Below are positions 32,043 to 43,445 of a stretch of 64,000 bases of DNA, in pieces. The position numbers and the translations under genes were made by a program. The number at the start of each line of letters is the position of its first letter. The stretch's first letter is position 1. Source of the DNA: Heloderma charlesbogerti. Its lineage: Eukaryota; Chordata; Lepidosauria; Squamata; Helodermatidae. The DNA is taken from NCBI GenBank assembly GCA_026122225.1, contig JANEZZ010002877.1, positions 2,356,001-2,420,000 on the forward strand, in the 5' to 3' direction. The notes under the pieces were generated by a model, which saw only the letters and a list, made by a program, of their open reading frames with translations, had not been told where the DNA came from and did no database searches.

Positions 32043-33034
32043 AGATTCATTTTTACATATGCTATGTAGTAAAAATAGTAAACAGTTGCAATTATTCATA
32101 ATCTTTTAGATAGTGGCAGAAAATCGTATATTTAAAATGTTCTGTAACTGTAAAAAGGATAATTTTAGGGAGTGTTTTTAAATTGTAAAAGATAGCTATG
32201 CCCATTCACGGAATTTATGGAACAAAGTAACCATTTGCTTCTATTGAAGTCAACAGTGTGTGTGTGTTTAAAAAACAATTAAATAAAGAATTACTTCACT
32301 GGAAGCAGGAAATTGGCAGCCTTCCTGTATTTGGCTGCTGGCAATTTAAAAATAGACATTGATTTTTAAAGCCTTTGTGCTGAAATTGACAAATGCCTTG
32401 TTAAAAAAAAAAGTTGTGTTTTTTTTTAAACAATTCACTTAAGACTCAATTTTTACTGAACTAATGGGCTCTTCTGAGAGAAAGATTTACCTCAATAAGT
32501 GGCCAATTCTTCAAAGCTGCTATTTAAAGAATGGTTCTTAGCAGTACAACTATAATAGAAAGCTCCTTTTAAAAAAAGTCTCAGCTTAAAAATCCACTGC
32601 AAAGATGTGATCATCGAAATTACAACTTATTTATATATTTATTTAGAAATAATGTGTTTAACTAATCAATTAATATCCTGCTTTTCAACGGAAGTCTGGC
32701 TCACAACTACAAATCATACATTCAAAATAAAGGAAAGGCAGCCTAGCTGCTGCAGGAGTCCAGTGTTATCTTCGCTTTCCTTCCTCTCCTGTTTCTTCTC
32801 ACAGAGCAATTGGTGGTAGATTTCCCTGTAGTTGGGTATAGGGGTGAGTCTGGGATTGCCTTTGCCAGCTGGGAAAAGAGCAGTCATCTGGGGTTGCCTT
32901 TGCCTGCTGCCCTTTCTCCTCTTTTATGTTGCTTGCAAATGAGCTAGTTTAAGGTGAGTCACTAATAGTTAATTTTACTGTATACTGCATTTTTACAAAA
33001 TGCTGCAGTATATCTCGATCTCGTAATATGGGGT
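32043..33034. other. AT-rich stretch, no gene recognised
   Basis: Contains A/T-rich runs and no recognisable family. Nothing coding is supportable. Confidence 0.4.
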
Positions 33035-33335
33035 ACAGACCTCAGGCTGGGGAGGGGGCTAAATCCGGCCCCCTAGGGTACCCAAGATGGCCCGGCCCCC
33101 TTTCTTCCACCCCAGTCATTTCGCAGTTTCCCAGCTTTTGTAAAGGTTTTCCCCCATTCAAGAGAATTGAAGTGCCTCTCCTAAGTCTTAGTTACGAGAA
33201 AGCTTTAAGCTAAAATATGCTGGTATTTGGCCCCATCCCGTTCACCTTTGATTCCGCCTTTGTCTTGCAGTCCCCAAAGCTTCTCTGAAATGGAATTCGG
33301 ACTTCAGGCTGAAAGAGGTTCAACGGCCCATCGCA
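33035..33335 (+). repeat. Dispersed repeat shared with 13180-13790
   Basis: CCAAGATGGCCCGGCC, GAAGTGCCTCTCCTAAGTC, AGCTAAAATATGCTGG and CAGGCTGAAAGAGGTTCA occur in the same order as in the 13-kb copy, without its insert. Class unknown. Confidence 0.6.
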
Positions 33336-33452
33336 AGAAAATTGGTCCTGATCTAGGCTGCAGCTAATCTAGAACAGGAGCCTTATAGTTCTCCTAAAAT
33401 GGTCTACAAGGTCTGTCAAAGCAGGGAGGGGATGAGAGGAAAATACGTACAT

Positions 33453-33531
33453 ATATATATATATATACATACACACACACACACATATATATATACATAT
33501 ACACACACATATACACACACTCTCTCTCTCT
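33453..33531. repeat. (TA/CA)n(CT)n microsatellite
   Basis: Alternating TA and CA runs are followed by CTCT repeats. Repetitive-peptide frames over it are artefacts. Confidence 0.9.
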
Positions 33532-33647
33532 CTTCCCCCCCCCTCCCTCCCCCTGCAGCCTTTGCCTGCTATGCAACAGAGGAATTAGGTTTGGGGCTGG
33601 CTGCAAGCCCTGAATGTGAGCACTTTATTGCTACACAGCAGCTACAT

Positions 33648-33716
33648 CGTGCTGGCTGGGCATGATAGGAGTTGTAGTCCAACACATCTGGAGGGCATTG
33701 GGTTGGGGAAGGCTGG
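33648..33716. repeat. Palindromic MITE family A, right half only
   Basis: GTGCTGGCTGGGCATGATAGG, then GTTGTAGTCCAACACATCTGG and GGGTTGGGGAAGGCTG. The left half is missing. Confidence 0.65.
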
Positions 33717-34830
33717 TCTAGACAGCAGGAAAGGGGAAAAGTGTCCTTTTTCCTTTCTTTCCTCCTGAACAAGAACCTGAAGAGAGAACAGCTGGAGGCA
33801 GAGTCTTGAAAAATGGGGAGGCAGAAGATGCAAGGAGTTCAGATGTGGTGTCAGAAAGAAAGGAGGCCCTGGAAATCTCAGCACAAGACCTTAAGGGCAG
33901 CGTTATGCTCTCTTCCTCCCAATGCTCCAAGAGATAACATTTTACCTGGAGTTTGGTGTCCTTGGAATTTGGTCACTGGAGGTGTATGGTGTTTTTGTGA
34001 TATATGGCTTATTTACACATAAACGAGTTGTGCATAGGTGGGGGATCACAACTTAACACCCCAACAGATGTCCCAAAGTTCACTATTCCCACATTGAATC
34101 TCTAGGGAGACAAGCTAACACCCAAAAACATTGATGCAGACAGAGCTCAAACCAGCCTTCCACAAAACTGCCACTTACTCAAGCTGCCACCTTTGTCCAT
34201 GCCCCACACAGGCCAAATTAGCACATTTCATAGGGAGGGTGGAAGGCTAACCCTGATTCTCCAAAGGGCTCTCTCCTTCCAGAAGAGCTCATCTGCTGAG
34301 AGACATCTTAACAAATCAGAGTACTTGACTACTCCAGCAGCCCTGCTAGCTGATTCTATCAACCCTCTCTAATCTAAAACTATTTACAGGCTGCTTTTAA
34401 GTGTGGAATGCTCTCTCCTGACCAAACCCCATTTTTATTTCTTTACAGAGTTTTTACCTGCTCTTCAGTCCAAAAAAGGCTCCTAGAACAGCTTTCAAAG
34501 ATTAATAACGAAACACTTCCTGCTCTCAGGCTTACAATTTAAAAGACATAACACAAAAGGAAAGGGGATTGGGAGGGAGGAGGAAAAAAGTAAGACTCAG
34601 ACACCAGTTCTTAGTTTCAAAGTTCTTATAGGTGTTCTTCCTGGCAGGGAAGGGTGAAATAAGTTCCCAGCAGCTGTTCCTTCTCTGGCTGAGGTACAGG
34701 GCTAGGTTGGTCTCCCCTTGCCATGATCTTTATCCTGGAAGGCAGGGGGTGCAGCCTCCTACTGGCCCTTGGTTCTGGAGCCGATGGATGAAGCAACAAA
34801 GTATCACAGGGCTGTGTCATTCATTTAGAC
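33717..34830. other. No gene recognised
   Basis: Unassigned sequence; nothing supportable. Confidence 0.4.
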
Positions 34831-34942
34831 CAGCCTTCCCCAACCTGGTACCCTCCAGATATTTTGGACTACAATCTCCAGCATTCCTGAGCATTGGCTA
34901 TGCTGGCTAAGGCTGATGGGAGATAAAGTCCAAAACATCTGG
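34831..34942. mobile_element. Palindromic hAT-like MITE (family A), right tip lost
   Basis: CAGCCTTCCCCAACCTGG, then ATTTTGGACTACAATCTCC, is mirrored by GGAGATAAAGTCCAAAACATCTGG. The terminal CAGGTTGGGGAAGGCTG is missing. Confidence 0.7.
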
Positions 34943-36482
34943 TTTATGTCACGTGATTTGGCCCCAAGTTACACAGATCAGAGTGCAGATTTCAAATCAC
35001 ATATATATTTAATAAAGACATTCTGTAGAGAATGTCGAGAACTTTGCATTATTATTTTTTCTTCTGAAGTGGTGTTCATTCCCATAAAAATCAGTATGAA
35101 GTTCCATTTAGGTTACTGTCTGAAAATGGCATTAAACCTCTTTCTCAAAGCTGGGCCTGGCATCTAGCCCAGCCTTTCCAGGAAAGAACCATATGAGAGG
35201 TATACCAAGCTTGCTTCAAGTTTTCCATGACATAATATAAGGAAATGGGAGAAACAGAAGGCTGAACAAACATTGATTAGAGGTCTGAAATGTAACATAA
35301 TCCTGAAACAACTTTACAAAACATCAATAATCTTTAATTGATTAATTGAGACCTATTAAATCAATGACCTAGTTACATGATTTAAGAACTTCTGACTGAA
35401 TAAAAGCTGCCTAACTGGGCTTAAAAAAGTAAAGCAAGTATTTATAAAAACTGTATGCGGAATCTTAAGAGGCATTCCTTCTTCTTGCTCCCACAGGAGG
35501 GAATGTCTGTCTTCTAAGAGGGTAACTGGTAAGATACACATGTGTATCATCTAAAAACAAAGTATTCTCTTTTTTTACCTCAAAACTATTGTTTTTGCTC
35601 ATATGGAAATTCAATAAATTAATTGTTTAAAGACACAATTGTCTAAAATGTCTTTAATTTAAAACTAAACAATTAAGTTTGTTTTCCCCGAATTACATTA
35701 GTTCATATGAATCATATGCAGTGTGTCTTTCTGTTCCTCTATTCTCTCAGCACTAAATAACCATAGCAGTCTCCAACAGTTCATTCTAAGTTAAAGGGGA
35801 AGTGCTTCCAGGCCGGTCCTCGCAATTTTCCAGATTGCCCCACAATCTTCATTTTAAGCGTTAGCCATGAAACCCTATACATCTTTACTCTGAAGTAAGC
35901 CCAACTAATTTCAATGAGCTGTATTCCCAGGTAAAAATGAGTATAGAATGGCAGTCTCAGGCTATGACTATAAACACACTTACTGGGGCGTAATTCATGT
36001 GGGTCTTCTTAAGAGTGTACAGGATGGTGTTGCAAGTAGTATTTTTGGTAGCTGTTAAGATTGTGCGGCCTCCACTTTAACTGATGTAAACACCACCCTC
36101 AACTCCATTCTCACAATCTGATCCTAATCACACTGTGATAAGACAGGCTTTCATTAAAAGGCTGTGGGACGGAAGGAAAACCGCTGTTTGTTTATTGATA
36201 GGATGTACAACCTACCTTTCAATACAAACTATCAAGGCAAAGAACAGCAAGTACAACATACAAAAAAAAAAATCAAATGGACCAGTGAGCTGAGAAAGAT
36301 TAAACAGGGCATTTTTTTGTTTTTAAAGCACATTTAAAGCACCAAAAATTTGTCTAAACAGATGGGTCGCCCTTTTACACAGAGTGCTCGGTCTCAAATT
36401 TGGGGATGCTCAGCAGGCAACTGGTTGCACAAATGGGGGGCTGTCACCAAGAACACCCTCTCCACAGCGGTCAACTCTAAAT
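34943..36482. other. AT-rich stretch, no gene recognised
   Basis: No exon or RNA gene was recognised. A diverged short repeat (CTCTGAAGTAAGCCCAAC...) lies near 35883-35950. Confidence 0.4.
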
Positions 36483-36550
36483 TGGACCATTTAGGCTGAA
36501 AAAATCCTATACATTTAGGACCATTTAGGCTGAAAAAAAAATCCTATACA
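36483..36550. repeat. Two-copy tandem repeat of about 36 bp
   Basis: GGACCATTTAGGCTGAAAAAA, then TCCTATACA, occurs twice in direct succession. The second unit has a longer A run. Confidence 0.8.
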
Positions 36551-36639
36551 CCCTTTCGAGCTCCGTGAGGCTTACTTCTGAAAGACATGCCTAGGCTTGC
36601 ACTGTTAGTTGGAATGCCACAGTGGTGAAAAGGATGCCC

Positions 36640-37720
36640 TCCAATACGAAAGTAGTTCGAAGCACCCTGACCACAGCGGGACAGTAGCTCGTGCAAACAT
36701 GCTGGTGATGGAGCTCAGCACAGGCGGGGCGACAATCCGCGTTACGGAGCCCTCCAAGGCCGGCGGCTCACTCAGCGCTGCCCTGCCCGAACCTCTCCCC
36801 TTCCTCCTTGCCACTCCATGGTACAACCCCCGAAAGCTTCGGCGATTCCTCCTGCCTGGGACGCGTCAAGCCCCTTTTCCTGCAGGGCAAAGACCACGCG
36901 CCTCTTCTGGTCGGAGAGCAGCCGCTGCGCACACCGAGCTGCGCCTTGCAACGCAAACACCTCTGCTCTGCGGCGGCTCCTACCACCCAAAGGAGACGCC
37001 GCACCCTTCGGCCAAATCCGGAGACGGGAAGGGAGAAAACGAAAGTATTGTTGCGGGGACCTTCTTCTTCTTTTAATTGGCCCTTCTGTCACGCGCTCCC
37101 AAGGGATTGGCTGAACGCATCAGAGGGCGGAGAGGAGGAGAGGGAGGGGAGCTGTTGCCTAGGTGATACTCTTTCCCTCCCTCCATCGCCCCCCTCCCCA
37201 CGCGTTTGGGAGGGAAAGTCCGCGTCCTCTTCGGCCAGACGCATTCGCAGCCGGCGGAGACCGTCCAGGGGCCCCAGCAGGTAACTCATAAGCTGCCGGC
37301 TTCAGGGGTGACGGGGCACAGTAGGAAAAGCCGCCCCACCGCTGTGTTGGCTGCACAGAGCCGCCGCCGCCGGAGGAGGAGACTGTGGTGGCTCAGGAAT
37401 AGAAGCCGCCGCCGCCGCCCCTGCCCGGGCAGGTGAGCGTGGGAAACCCGGATGAGCATTGGGAGAGAAACCCACTGGCGTCGTCTGAGGCTGGCTAGGG
37501 AGGGAAAGGAGAACGAGGGAGCTTGCGCGCCGCCCCCATTGGCCCGGGAGGGCGCGGGGCACCGTTGCTGCAGCGGAGGCAGCGCCTCGGCAGGCTGTGG
37601 CACCTGGCTGCGGTCCGGCAGGCTGTGGAATAGGTGGCGGGGAAGCCGCTGGCAGGCGCTCCAAGAGCCCCCTTCCACTGCGGCGCCTGCGCGCACGCGT
37701 GTCCGGTTCGAAAACCTTCC
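36640..37720 (+). promoter_or_regulatory. CpG-island promoter of an unidentified plus-strand gene
   Basis: This is the only CpG-rich block of about 1 kb in an otherwise CpG-poor window. On the plus strand it shows an inverted CCAAT (ATTGG, 37106-37110), a GC box GGGCGG (37125-37130), and an X-box-like GTTGCCTAGGTGAT (37154-37167, one base off the RFX consensus at its last position). Pyrimidine-rich sequence suited to dispersed initiation follows. Further downstream are GCC-rich runs and a CTGCGCGCACGCG motif near 37687-37699. No TATA box is seen. The architecture is that of a broadly expressed, possibly RFX-controlled gene. A minus-strand (bidirectional) transcript cannot be excluded. The open frames across the island reflect its GC content. 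Confidence 0.7.
37170..37432 (+). other. Probable non-coding first exon with two alternative donors
   Basis: Downstream of the CCAAT and X-box signals the sequence reaches CCCAGCAG|GTAACT (exon end 37280) and then CGGGCAG|GTGAGC (exon end 37432). Both are good splice donors. There is no ATG between about 37170 and the first donor, so the exon would be 5' untranslated. I did not find a convincing second exon in the remaining 26 kb, so the coding exons probably lie outside the window. The start near 37170 is a guess from motif spacing. Confidence 0.45.
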
Positions 37721-38953
37721 TCTGGCGGACTTTTGCCATTTTGACTTGGTAGCAGGTCCTGCAGAATTCAGTGGGGCTCACTTCTCAAGCGTATTTAGGG
37801 CTGTAGCCTTAGCTCGGTTTTGAGGCAACCCTAAGTAGAGGTTTCTTACGGGAGGGGGCTCCCCTTCTCTTTCTCCTTCCCTGAAAGATAATTGTTGTTT
37901 CACTCTTGTGTGGGACATGACATGTTTTCTGGCAGACTTGTTTTTCTTTCTCCCTCTCCTCTACCCCCCCCCCTTTGATCACAGGGGAGGTTGTAAGAAG
38001 ATAAAGGCAGTTATCTGATTATTCTTTCAAAACAACCCCCCCCCCCCACAACAGCATTGCAATACTGGCTTGCTCAACAGGCACCAGTCAGACGTCTGCC
38101 ATCTTCCTTTAAGTGGTCATGTGAAGTTTAGTCACCTCTCGCTCTTTTGTCAGTTGGGATTAGTGAGAAGGCTGTGGAGAGAGGGCTGTGGGATGCTTAC
38201 TAAAACCAATGATAACAGCTTGAGCTGTGAATGTTTACAAAGGAGATATTATCAAAAATTTCCATCATTCTCTTCTTGCACGCAAAGTGTTGTATAATGC
38301 TAATCTTATTTGACTTTACCCGTGGTGGGGGTGGGTTGATCCCTACTACTCCCATTTAACAGATTAGGAACTGAGAGTAAGGATTTGTTTTGTTTAAGGC
38401 TCTGCTTAACATTGGCTTGCTCTTTTATTTTTAAAGCTTTTATTTTGTCCTGTATTGACTTCTAGGATGCCCCGAACTGCTCTTGCCGAAACCCATTCTC
38501 CTTCAGCTGTTCCCAGTTCTTTCTTGCCTTCCTTCAGTTGGCCCAGGAAGGGGTGACAGAAGTTCCCTGGTTGATTGTAAACAGTCGACCCCATTTTAGA
38601 TGGTGAATAAGAACTGCCAAAACCTCACTAGACTGAAAATGTGTCTTGGGTGCCCCTTTCTGGAGATAAATATCAATTCACAGTGTTGTATAGTTACAGT
38701 TTAAGGACTTTCAGAATCATTGCTGTACTAAACACTTAACCACCTGGCCCTTCCTGTTGACTGACACATGGGGCCTTTCTTCACATTGGAGTTGTATTTC
38801 CAAGCAAAGATGGTCTGTTTCAGATTCTTAAATCAGGAAGCGGAAGTTGCTTGGGTCAACCATGTTCTCTCTTTCAAAGTCCTCCCAAGATCACAGCTTC
38901 AAATAAACCAGCCCTGCTTCTGAAAGCTTCTGTAATGCTGTCAATGACTTTGG
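37721..38953. other. Probable intron, no gene recognised
   Basis: Contains a poly-C run near 38034-38048 and unassigned sequence. A pyrimidine tract and AG near 38465 precede a short frame, but no donor or recognisable peptide follows. Confidence 0.4.
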
Positions 38954-39174
38954 TATCTCATTGGGCTGGAGCTTGCTAGAATGTCTGTAGTGTATGCTTT
39001 GTTAATAGTAGTCTCTGATTACTGTTGAATAGGCTCATATAGCTGCTTAGCAAAGTACGTTTTATATCTCATTGGGCTGGAGCTTGCTAGAATGTCTGTA
39101 GTGTATGCTTTGATAATAGTATCTGATTACTGTTGAATAGGCTCATGTAGCTGCTTAGCAAAGTAAGTTTTATA
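38954..39174. repeat. Tandem duplication, 111-bp period
   Basis: Units 38954-39064 and 39065-39174 start TATCTCATTGGGCTGGAGC. They differ by a few substitutions and one short gap, so the duplication is recent. Confidence 0.9.
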
Positions 39175-40050
39175 CTATTTATATTCTGAAATGTAAGTGT
39201 GAAAGGCAGAGTATTGATTGTGACAACTTATTTTGATTGATACATTTCTTTCTGCATAATGCTTTTTTTCTGTCCAGGGCCACATTCCCATGGTGCTAAT
39301 CTGTCCCAAGGGGCTAAGCTCCAACAGTGGGCAAATCTGAAGCCAGTGGTGGGAGGGGCCAGAGCCAAATGTAGGTGTCTTTCTTTCTGCTCTGCCCCCT
39401 TTTCCCTCCCTCTCTCAGTGGGCTTCTGGGTGAGTGACAGGTTAGAACTGATAGTTGCAGAGGGCTTTTAGAATCTGGCCAAGGGCTGCAGATTGCCTAC
39501 CTCTAGTTTAAGAGAAAGTAAGCAGTAAACTTGGCTACATTGTAGCCAACTGTGTGAATTTCAGTAAACATACAAATTTTGCAGGGAAAGCTAAAAGTGA
39601 TGGATTTTGGACAGTGCCTGCCTGATCATGTGTTTTAGCTGGTAAACATCTGTTGTGAGCTAGTAAGGAGAAAAGAGTTCTCACGTCATGGGTTAACAGG
39701 AGACGAACTCATATCATTCTAGCAGGTAATTGCCAGCTGTATTGGATAATATCTGTCCAGTGGCTTGGAAGTTGGTGAGATCACTGATTGCATAAACATG
39801 TCATAAAGAATATGGTAGTTCTTCCTGAATGCGGCATCTGCACATATACTGTTGCTTGGAAAGTCAGTTATCACAGGAATTGGATCTTTGTAACATGAAG
39901 TCTAATGGCTAGGAATTTCATAGCCTTGAAAAATCAGAGGTATGTGTGGATCCAGAAAACATCACATTTGAAGATTCCAGAAAGGTAGCCATGTTAGTCT
40001 GTTGCAACAAAATCAACATGGACAACTGTGTGTGGCACCTTTAAAAGACT
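39175..40050. other. No gene recognised
   Basis: About 39275-39510 reads like a low-copy repeat (GGGCCACATTCCC... to ...GGCCAAGGGCTGCAG), but I could not classify it. Confidence 0.35.
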
Positions 40051-40147
40051 ACAGGTGCAATCCTATGCACGTTTAGGCAGAAAAATGGCCTACAACTCCC
40101 AGCATTCCATGGCAAGCATGGGGAATTTTTCTAAACATGTGCCTTAA
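40051..40147. mobile_element. Harbinger-like MITE (GGTGCAATCCTATGC family), right end lost
   Basis: GGTGCAATCCTATGCACG, then TTTAGGCAGAAAAATGGCC, is mirrored by GGAATTTTTCTAAACATGTGCC. The final part of the right terminus is missing. Confidence 0.6.
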
Positions 40148-41499
40148 AAATGTTTTGTGGCATAAGCTGTTGTGGATCAGAACCTACTCTGGAAGATGCA
40201 TGGTTATTCTTAGCTGATAGGTTATATGTACACACATACGCATATGTGTGTGTGAAATAACGAAAGAAGCAGTTTTGATGTGAGAGGAAGAGACAGAAGC
40301 AGCGAAAAAGATGGAGAGTCAGCACATCTGAAGGCTGGAAGCACCATGAGGTGCAGGGTGCTTCTCTCTGGAAATATGATGTTGTACAGACTGGGGGGGG
40401 GGTTATCGCAGAGTGACAGGATCAGTAATGCAAGAGAGAGGTGTGTCCCATTACTATGCAGAGACAGTTGAAGATGAAACTCATGATAGGAACAGGTAAA
40501 GGTTGGGCTTTAAGAACTACAGCTAAGGAAGAATATAATTACTATTTCTATCAAGCTTCTTTGACATGGGGGGACTAGAGGTATAGATTTAAATTTTGGG
40601 GTTCATAATTTTAAAGCTGAGTTCAGTGTGTGGCATTGACATGCATGTGACTATCTTGGCTTGGCAAGAGCATGGCTTGAAAGTCTGGACAGGCTGGCTG
40701 AAAACTGCAGTTGCTACAGATTTCTGAAGAATTGTGCGAACTGAGTTTCAACAGGAGTGCAGTTGGTTATTACCAATGTATTGTGAAATTTCTGTCTGAT
40801 TACTGTAGGTGGACTATCGCTATGGGTTTGTCTTAAAGCAAAGCCTCATCACAAGTGTGCTGTTTGACAAAAGAATGTTAATATTTCATAATGCTCCAGA
40901 ATGGCCAGTGGATGTCTGCTTTATGGAGCTAATTGTTAGGAGATGGCTTCTTGAGACAAAGATTGCTCTGGGATGTTTGGGATGGAAGGGCCTTCAGGGT
41001 TTGGAAAAAGTGTGTGTGTGCATCCTTGTGTGAGTAAAGTAATAAAAGAAGCCATTTTGGTGTGATATCAGCTGCATTGGCATGTAATGCTAAACCATAG
41101 TTCAGGGGTATGTGCATGAGCAGAGAGGAGCCTGTGAGAAGTGCTAGGCTAAAATGCTGCTCCATCTCTTTTTCTCCTCCTGTGCAGCTGTAAGGTGGAA
41201 TAAACCAGGAGTCCATTTGCTTTAGCTGATTCCTGATTTGTTGTTTTGTGTGAACCTTGAATTGTGGTTTAAAATAAACTCTGTTCAGTTGCTAGGCAAG
41301 CCTGGGTTTGTAGTTGGCTTGTTTAGCAATTGACTAGACTTTATTTTAAACTATGTATCCTGTTTTATACCTAACAACAAGCCAACAACTGGGCAAAGTG
41401 AAACTGAATCCGGGGTTAATTCCTCTTCTTGCCAACATAGGGGGAGTGGGGAGTGTGTGAGCTCAAGGCTCCACCTAGGCTCCATTCTGCTCATGCATG
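40148..41499. other. Probable intron, no gene recognised
   Basis: No supportable exon. About 41088-41420 may be a diverged MITE (TAAACCATAGTTC... with palindromic GTTTAGCAATTG... sequence), but its ends are unclear. Confidence 0.35.
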
Positions 41500-41840
41500 T
41501 GGGATATGGGGATAGGCGGCCACCTCCGAACTTGGAGTTGACCGCCTATCCAATGCAGGGCAGGAGAAGCACGGAGAGGATCATCCCCTCCATGCTTCAG
41601 CCACTCTGCATTTGCAGCTTCACAGCTGATTTCTGCTGTCTAGCCACAGGAAAGTGGAGTGCAGGAAGTGGCTGTCGGACGACACATAGGATGCCTCATT
41701 TTTGCTGCTCTGTGCTCCTCAGCACGGGTCTGATCCAAGCTGCCTGCAAGGCAGTGCAGGAGGGAGGGAAGGTTGGTTCCCGGAAAGTGACATATCCTAT
41801 GGCTGTCTAGCTGCTGACCAGCAGCCATAGGATTGTTCCC
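41500..41840. mobile_element. Harbinger-like MITE related to 392-797
   Basis: GGATAGGCGGCCACCTCCGAAC, CTATCCAATGCAGGGCAGGAG, GATCATCCCCTCC and CAGCAGCCATAGGATTG match the element at 392-797 in order. The left TIR is eroded; the right ends CCATAGGATTGTTCCC. Confidence 0.65.
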
Positions 41841-41870
41841 TAAATGTGACTTAAAAAAAAATCAAGATGT

Positions 41871-41908
41871 AAGATATGCAACAGACAAAAGAGTCTGTTG
41901 CATATCTT
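41871..41908. repeat. Perfect 16-bp stem-loop
   Basis: AAGATATGCAACAGAC (41871-41886) pairs exactly with GTCTGTTGCATATCTT (41893-41908) around a 6-nt loop. A third partial copy, AAGATATGCAACAAAAG, follows directly. It probably arose by local inverted duplication. Confidence 0.85.
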
Positions 41909-43148
41909 GAAAAAGATATGCAACAAAAGAGTCATAGCTTATTGTAAGAGAATGCCTCCAGTTTTGTTTTGTTTTTTGTAGGATCTTTTTCCTGCTTGTG
42001 TAAATTTGTGTTGGTGCAGGTGTGCTTGGAATTATTGACTGACTTCTGCTGAACAATGCAAGTTTGTAGATGGCAAGATGAATCCACACCAGACAGCCCT
42101 GGAGTTCCTGGTGCTATTCTTCTGCATTGTCAATGAACCCAGCGTTGGTGGGAGTAAAACAAACAAATACAGCATATAATCCTAAAAAAATCAGACACTG
42201 GAGAGTCCTTTTTGAACTCACAGGGTTATGAGAAGAAGAAAAAGCTATATTAATCTGGTTTTGGATAAGCCTTAGAAGGCTATGAGAAAGAGAATTCTGT
42301 TTGTGTTTAGAATCAACCAAGAAAAATCCACAGCAAATATGCAAGCCACTCCACAGACCAGTTAAATCTGAGTGTTTGGATTGAATCTTCCTGAATCCTA
42401 CTGAAGTTGTTGTTAGTGCTAGTAAATCTGTACTGACACAGCAGGTCTTTCTGGACAACAAATTCCATGCAGACCGCATCATAAGCTGCTGTTTAAAATG
42501 TGTAGAGTTGAGGCCCTGCTGCGTGCATTAGTGTGTGGTTAATGGGTTTGCTATATTGTGGCTACTGGGACCAAACTGACTGAAATCCAAGTAATTTAGT
42601 TTAATTGAGTTTTAGATTGGTCTATAAACTTTGTCTAGATTTTTATTGTGCTGACTAAATTTTTATTGTCAAGAGATAATCTGGAATACTTAACATATTT
42701 ATGACACGTTCCAAGTGTTTTAAACTGCTTTACATATAATTATTTCAGTATTGTCCCGATGTTGCAATGGAGGGAAAGGTTGAGGCTGCATTTGCATGCA
42801 ATGATAGGCCAGAATTCCAGAGACTTTTGCTTTACTGTAAATGGGCTGCATGCTGGTGCATGTAGCTTGAGAGCTCCTACTTGGCTCCTCCTACCCGCAG
42901 GAATTAAAAGCTTAGCATTACCTCTGAACCAGGGCTCCTGGCTTGTTGCTGTCACAACATACGAGTTTCGTAAGCCAAGAACAATCTTCATGGGAAGGGC
43001 TAAGCAGGAACAATCGGGCTGCATATACCAACACAAAGCCCAGAGAATTCCAATTCTCTGGAATTCTGGCTTATTATTGTGTGGGAACACAGCCAGTGAC
43101 TTGGTTAAGGCTGCTTGTAGCCCAGTCCTAGGCATGTTAGCGTAAAAG
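41909..43148. other. Probable intron, no gene recognised
   Basis: Overlapping frames of 120-145 codons on both strands near 42114-43174 have no recognisable domains. Treated as chance. Confidence 0.45.
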
Positions 43149-43445
43149 ATTTTTATCCCACATTTCTGTTCCAAAGTGAGACTCCCCCAAGGTGACTAAA
43201 AAGTAAAAATCGTAATTAAAAAACAGATTAACATCTTATGAAATAAGACATTAAAACCACACTATTGCCAGCAACAGGCTAACGACAGCAAAACATAAAA
43301 TGGATGCCATACTATAAAATTCTCTGATGAGATGCTTGCTTAGTAAATGGCCACCTAATGGCATATAAGGAGAGGGCCAGCTGGGTCTTCAGGTGTAAGG
43401 AGTTCTATGAGATGGGTGCCATTGCTTAAAAGCGCTCTATCCTCC
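43149..43445 (-). repeat. L2-like LINE 3' region, antisense
   Basis: TTTTTATCCCACATTTCTG, then CCAAGGTGACTAAAAAG, resembles the complement of an L2 3' UTR. The sequence after it (GGTCTTCAGG...AAGGAGTTC) resembles the complement of the L2 C-terminal coding region near 27780-27840. Strongly diverged. Confidence 0.45.

Noticed and set aside
33399..33665. Repetitive peptide frames over the TA/CA/CT repeat
   Set aside because: These are translations of a microsatellite.
36609..37284. Long overlapping open frames (155-158 codons) across the CpG island
   Set aside because: GC-rich DNA has few stop codons. The frames have no recognisable domain, overlap promoter motifs and exist on both strands.
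38461..38570. Coding exon after a pyrimidine tract and AG
   Set aside because: The short frame gives no recognisable peptide and lacks a consensus donor.
38954..39174. CRISPR-like repeat array
   Set aside because: It is only a two-unit tandem duplication with no spacers, in a vertebrate genome.
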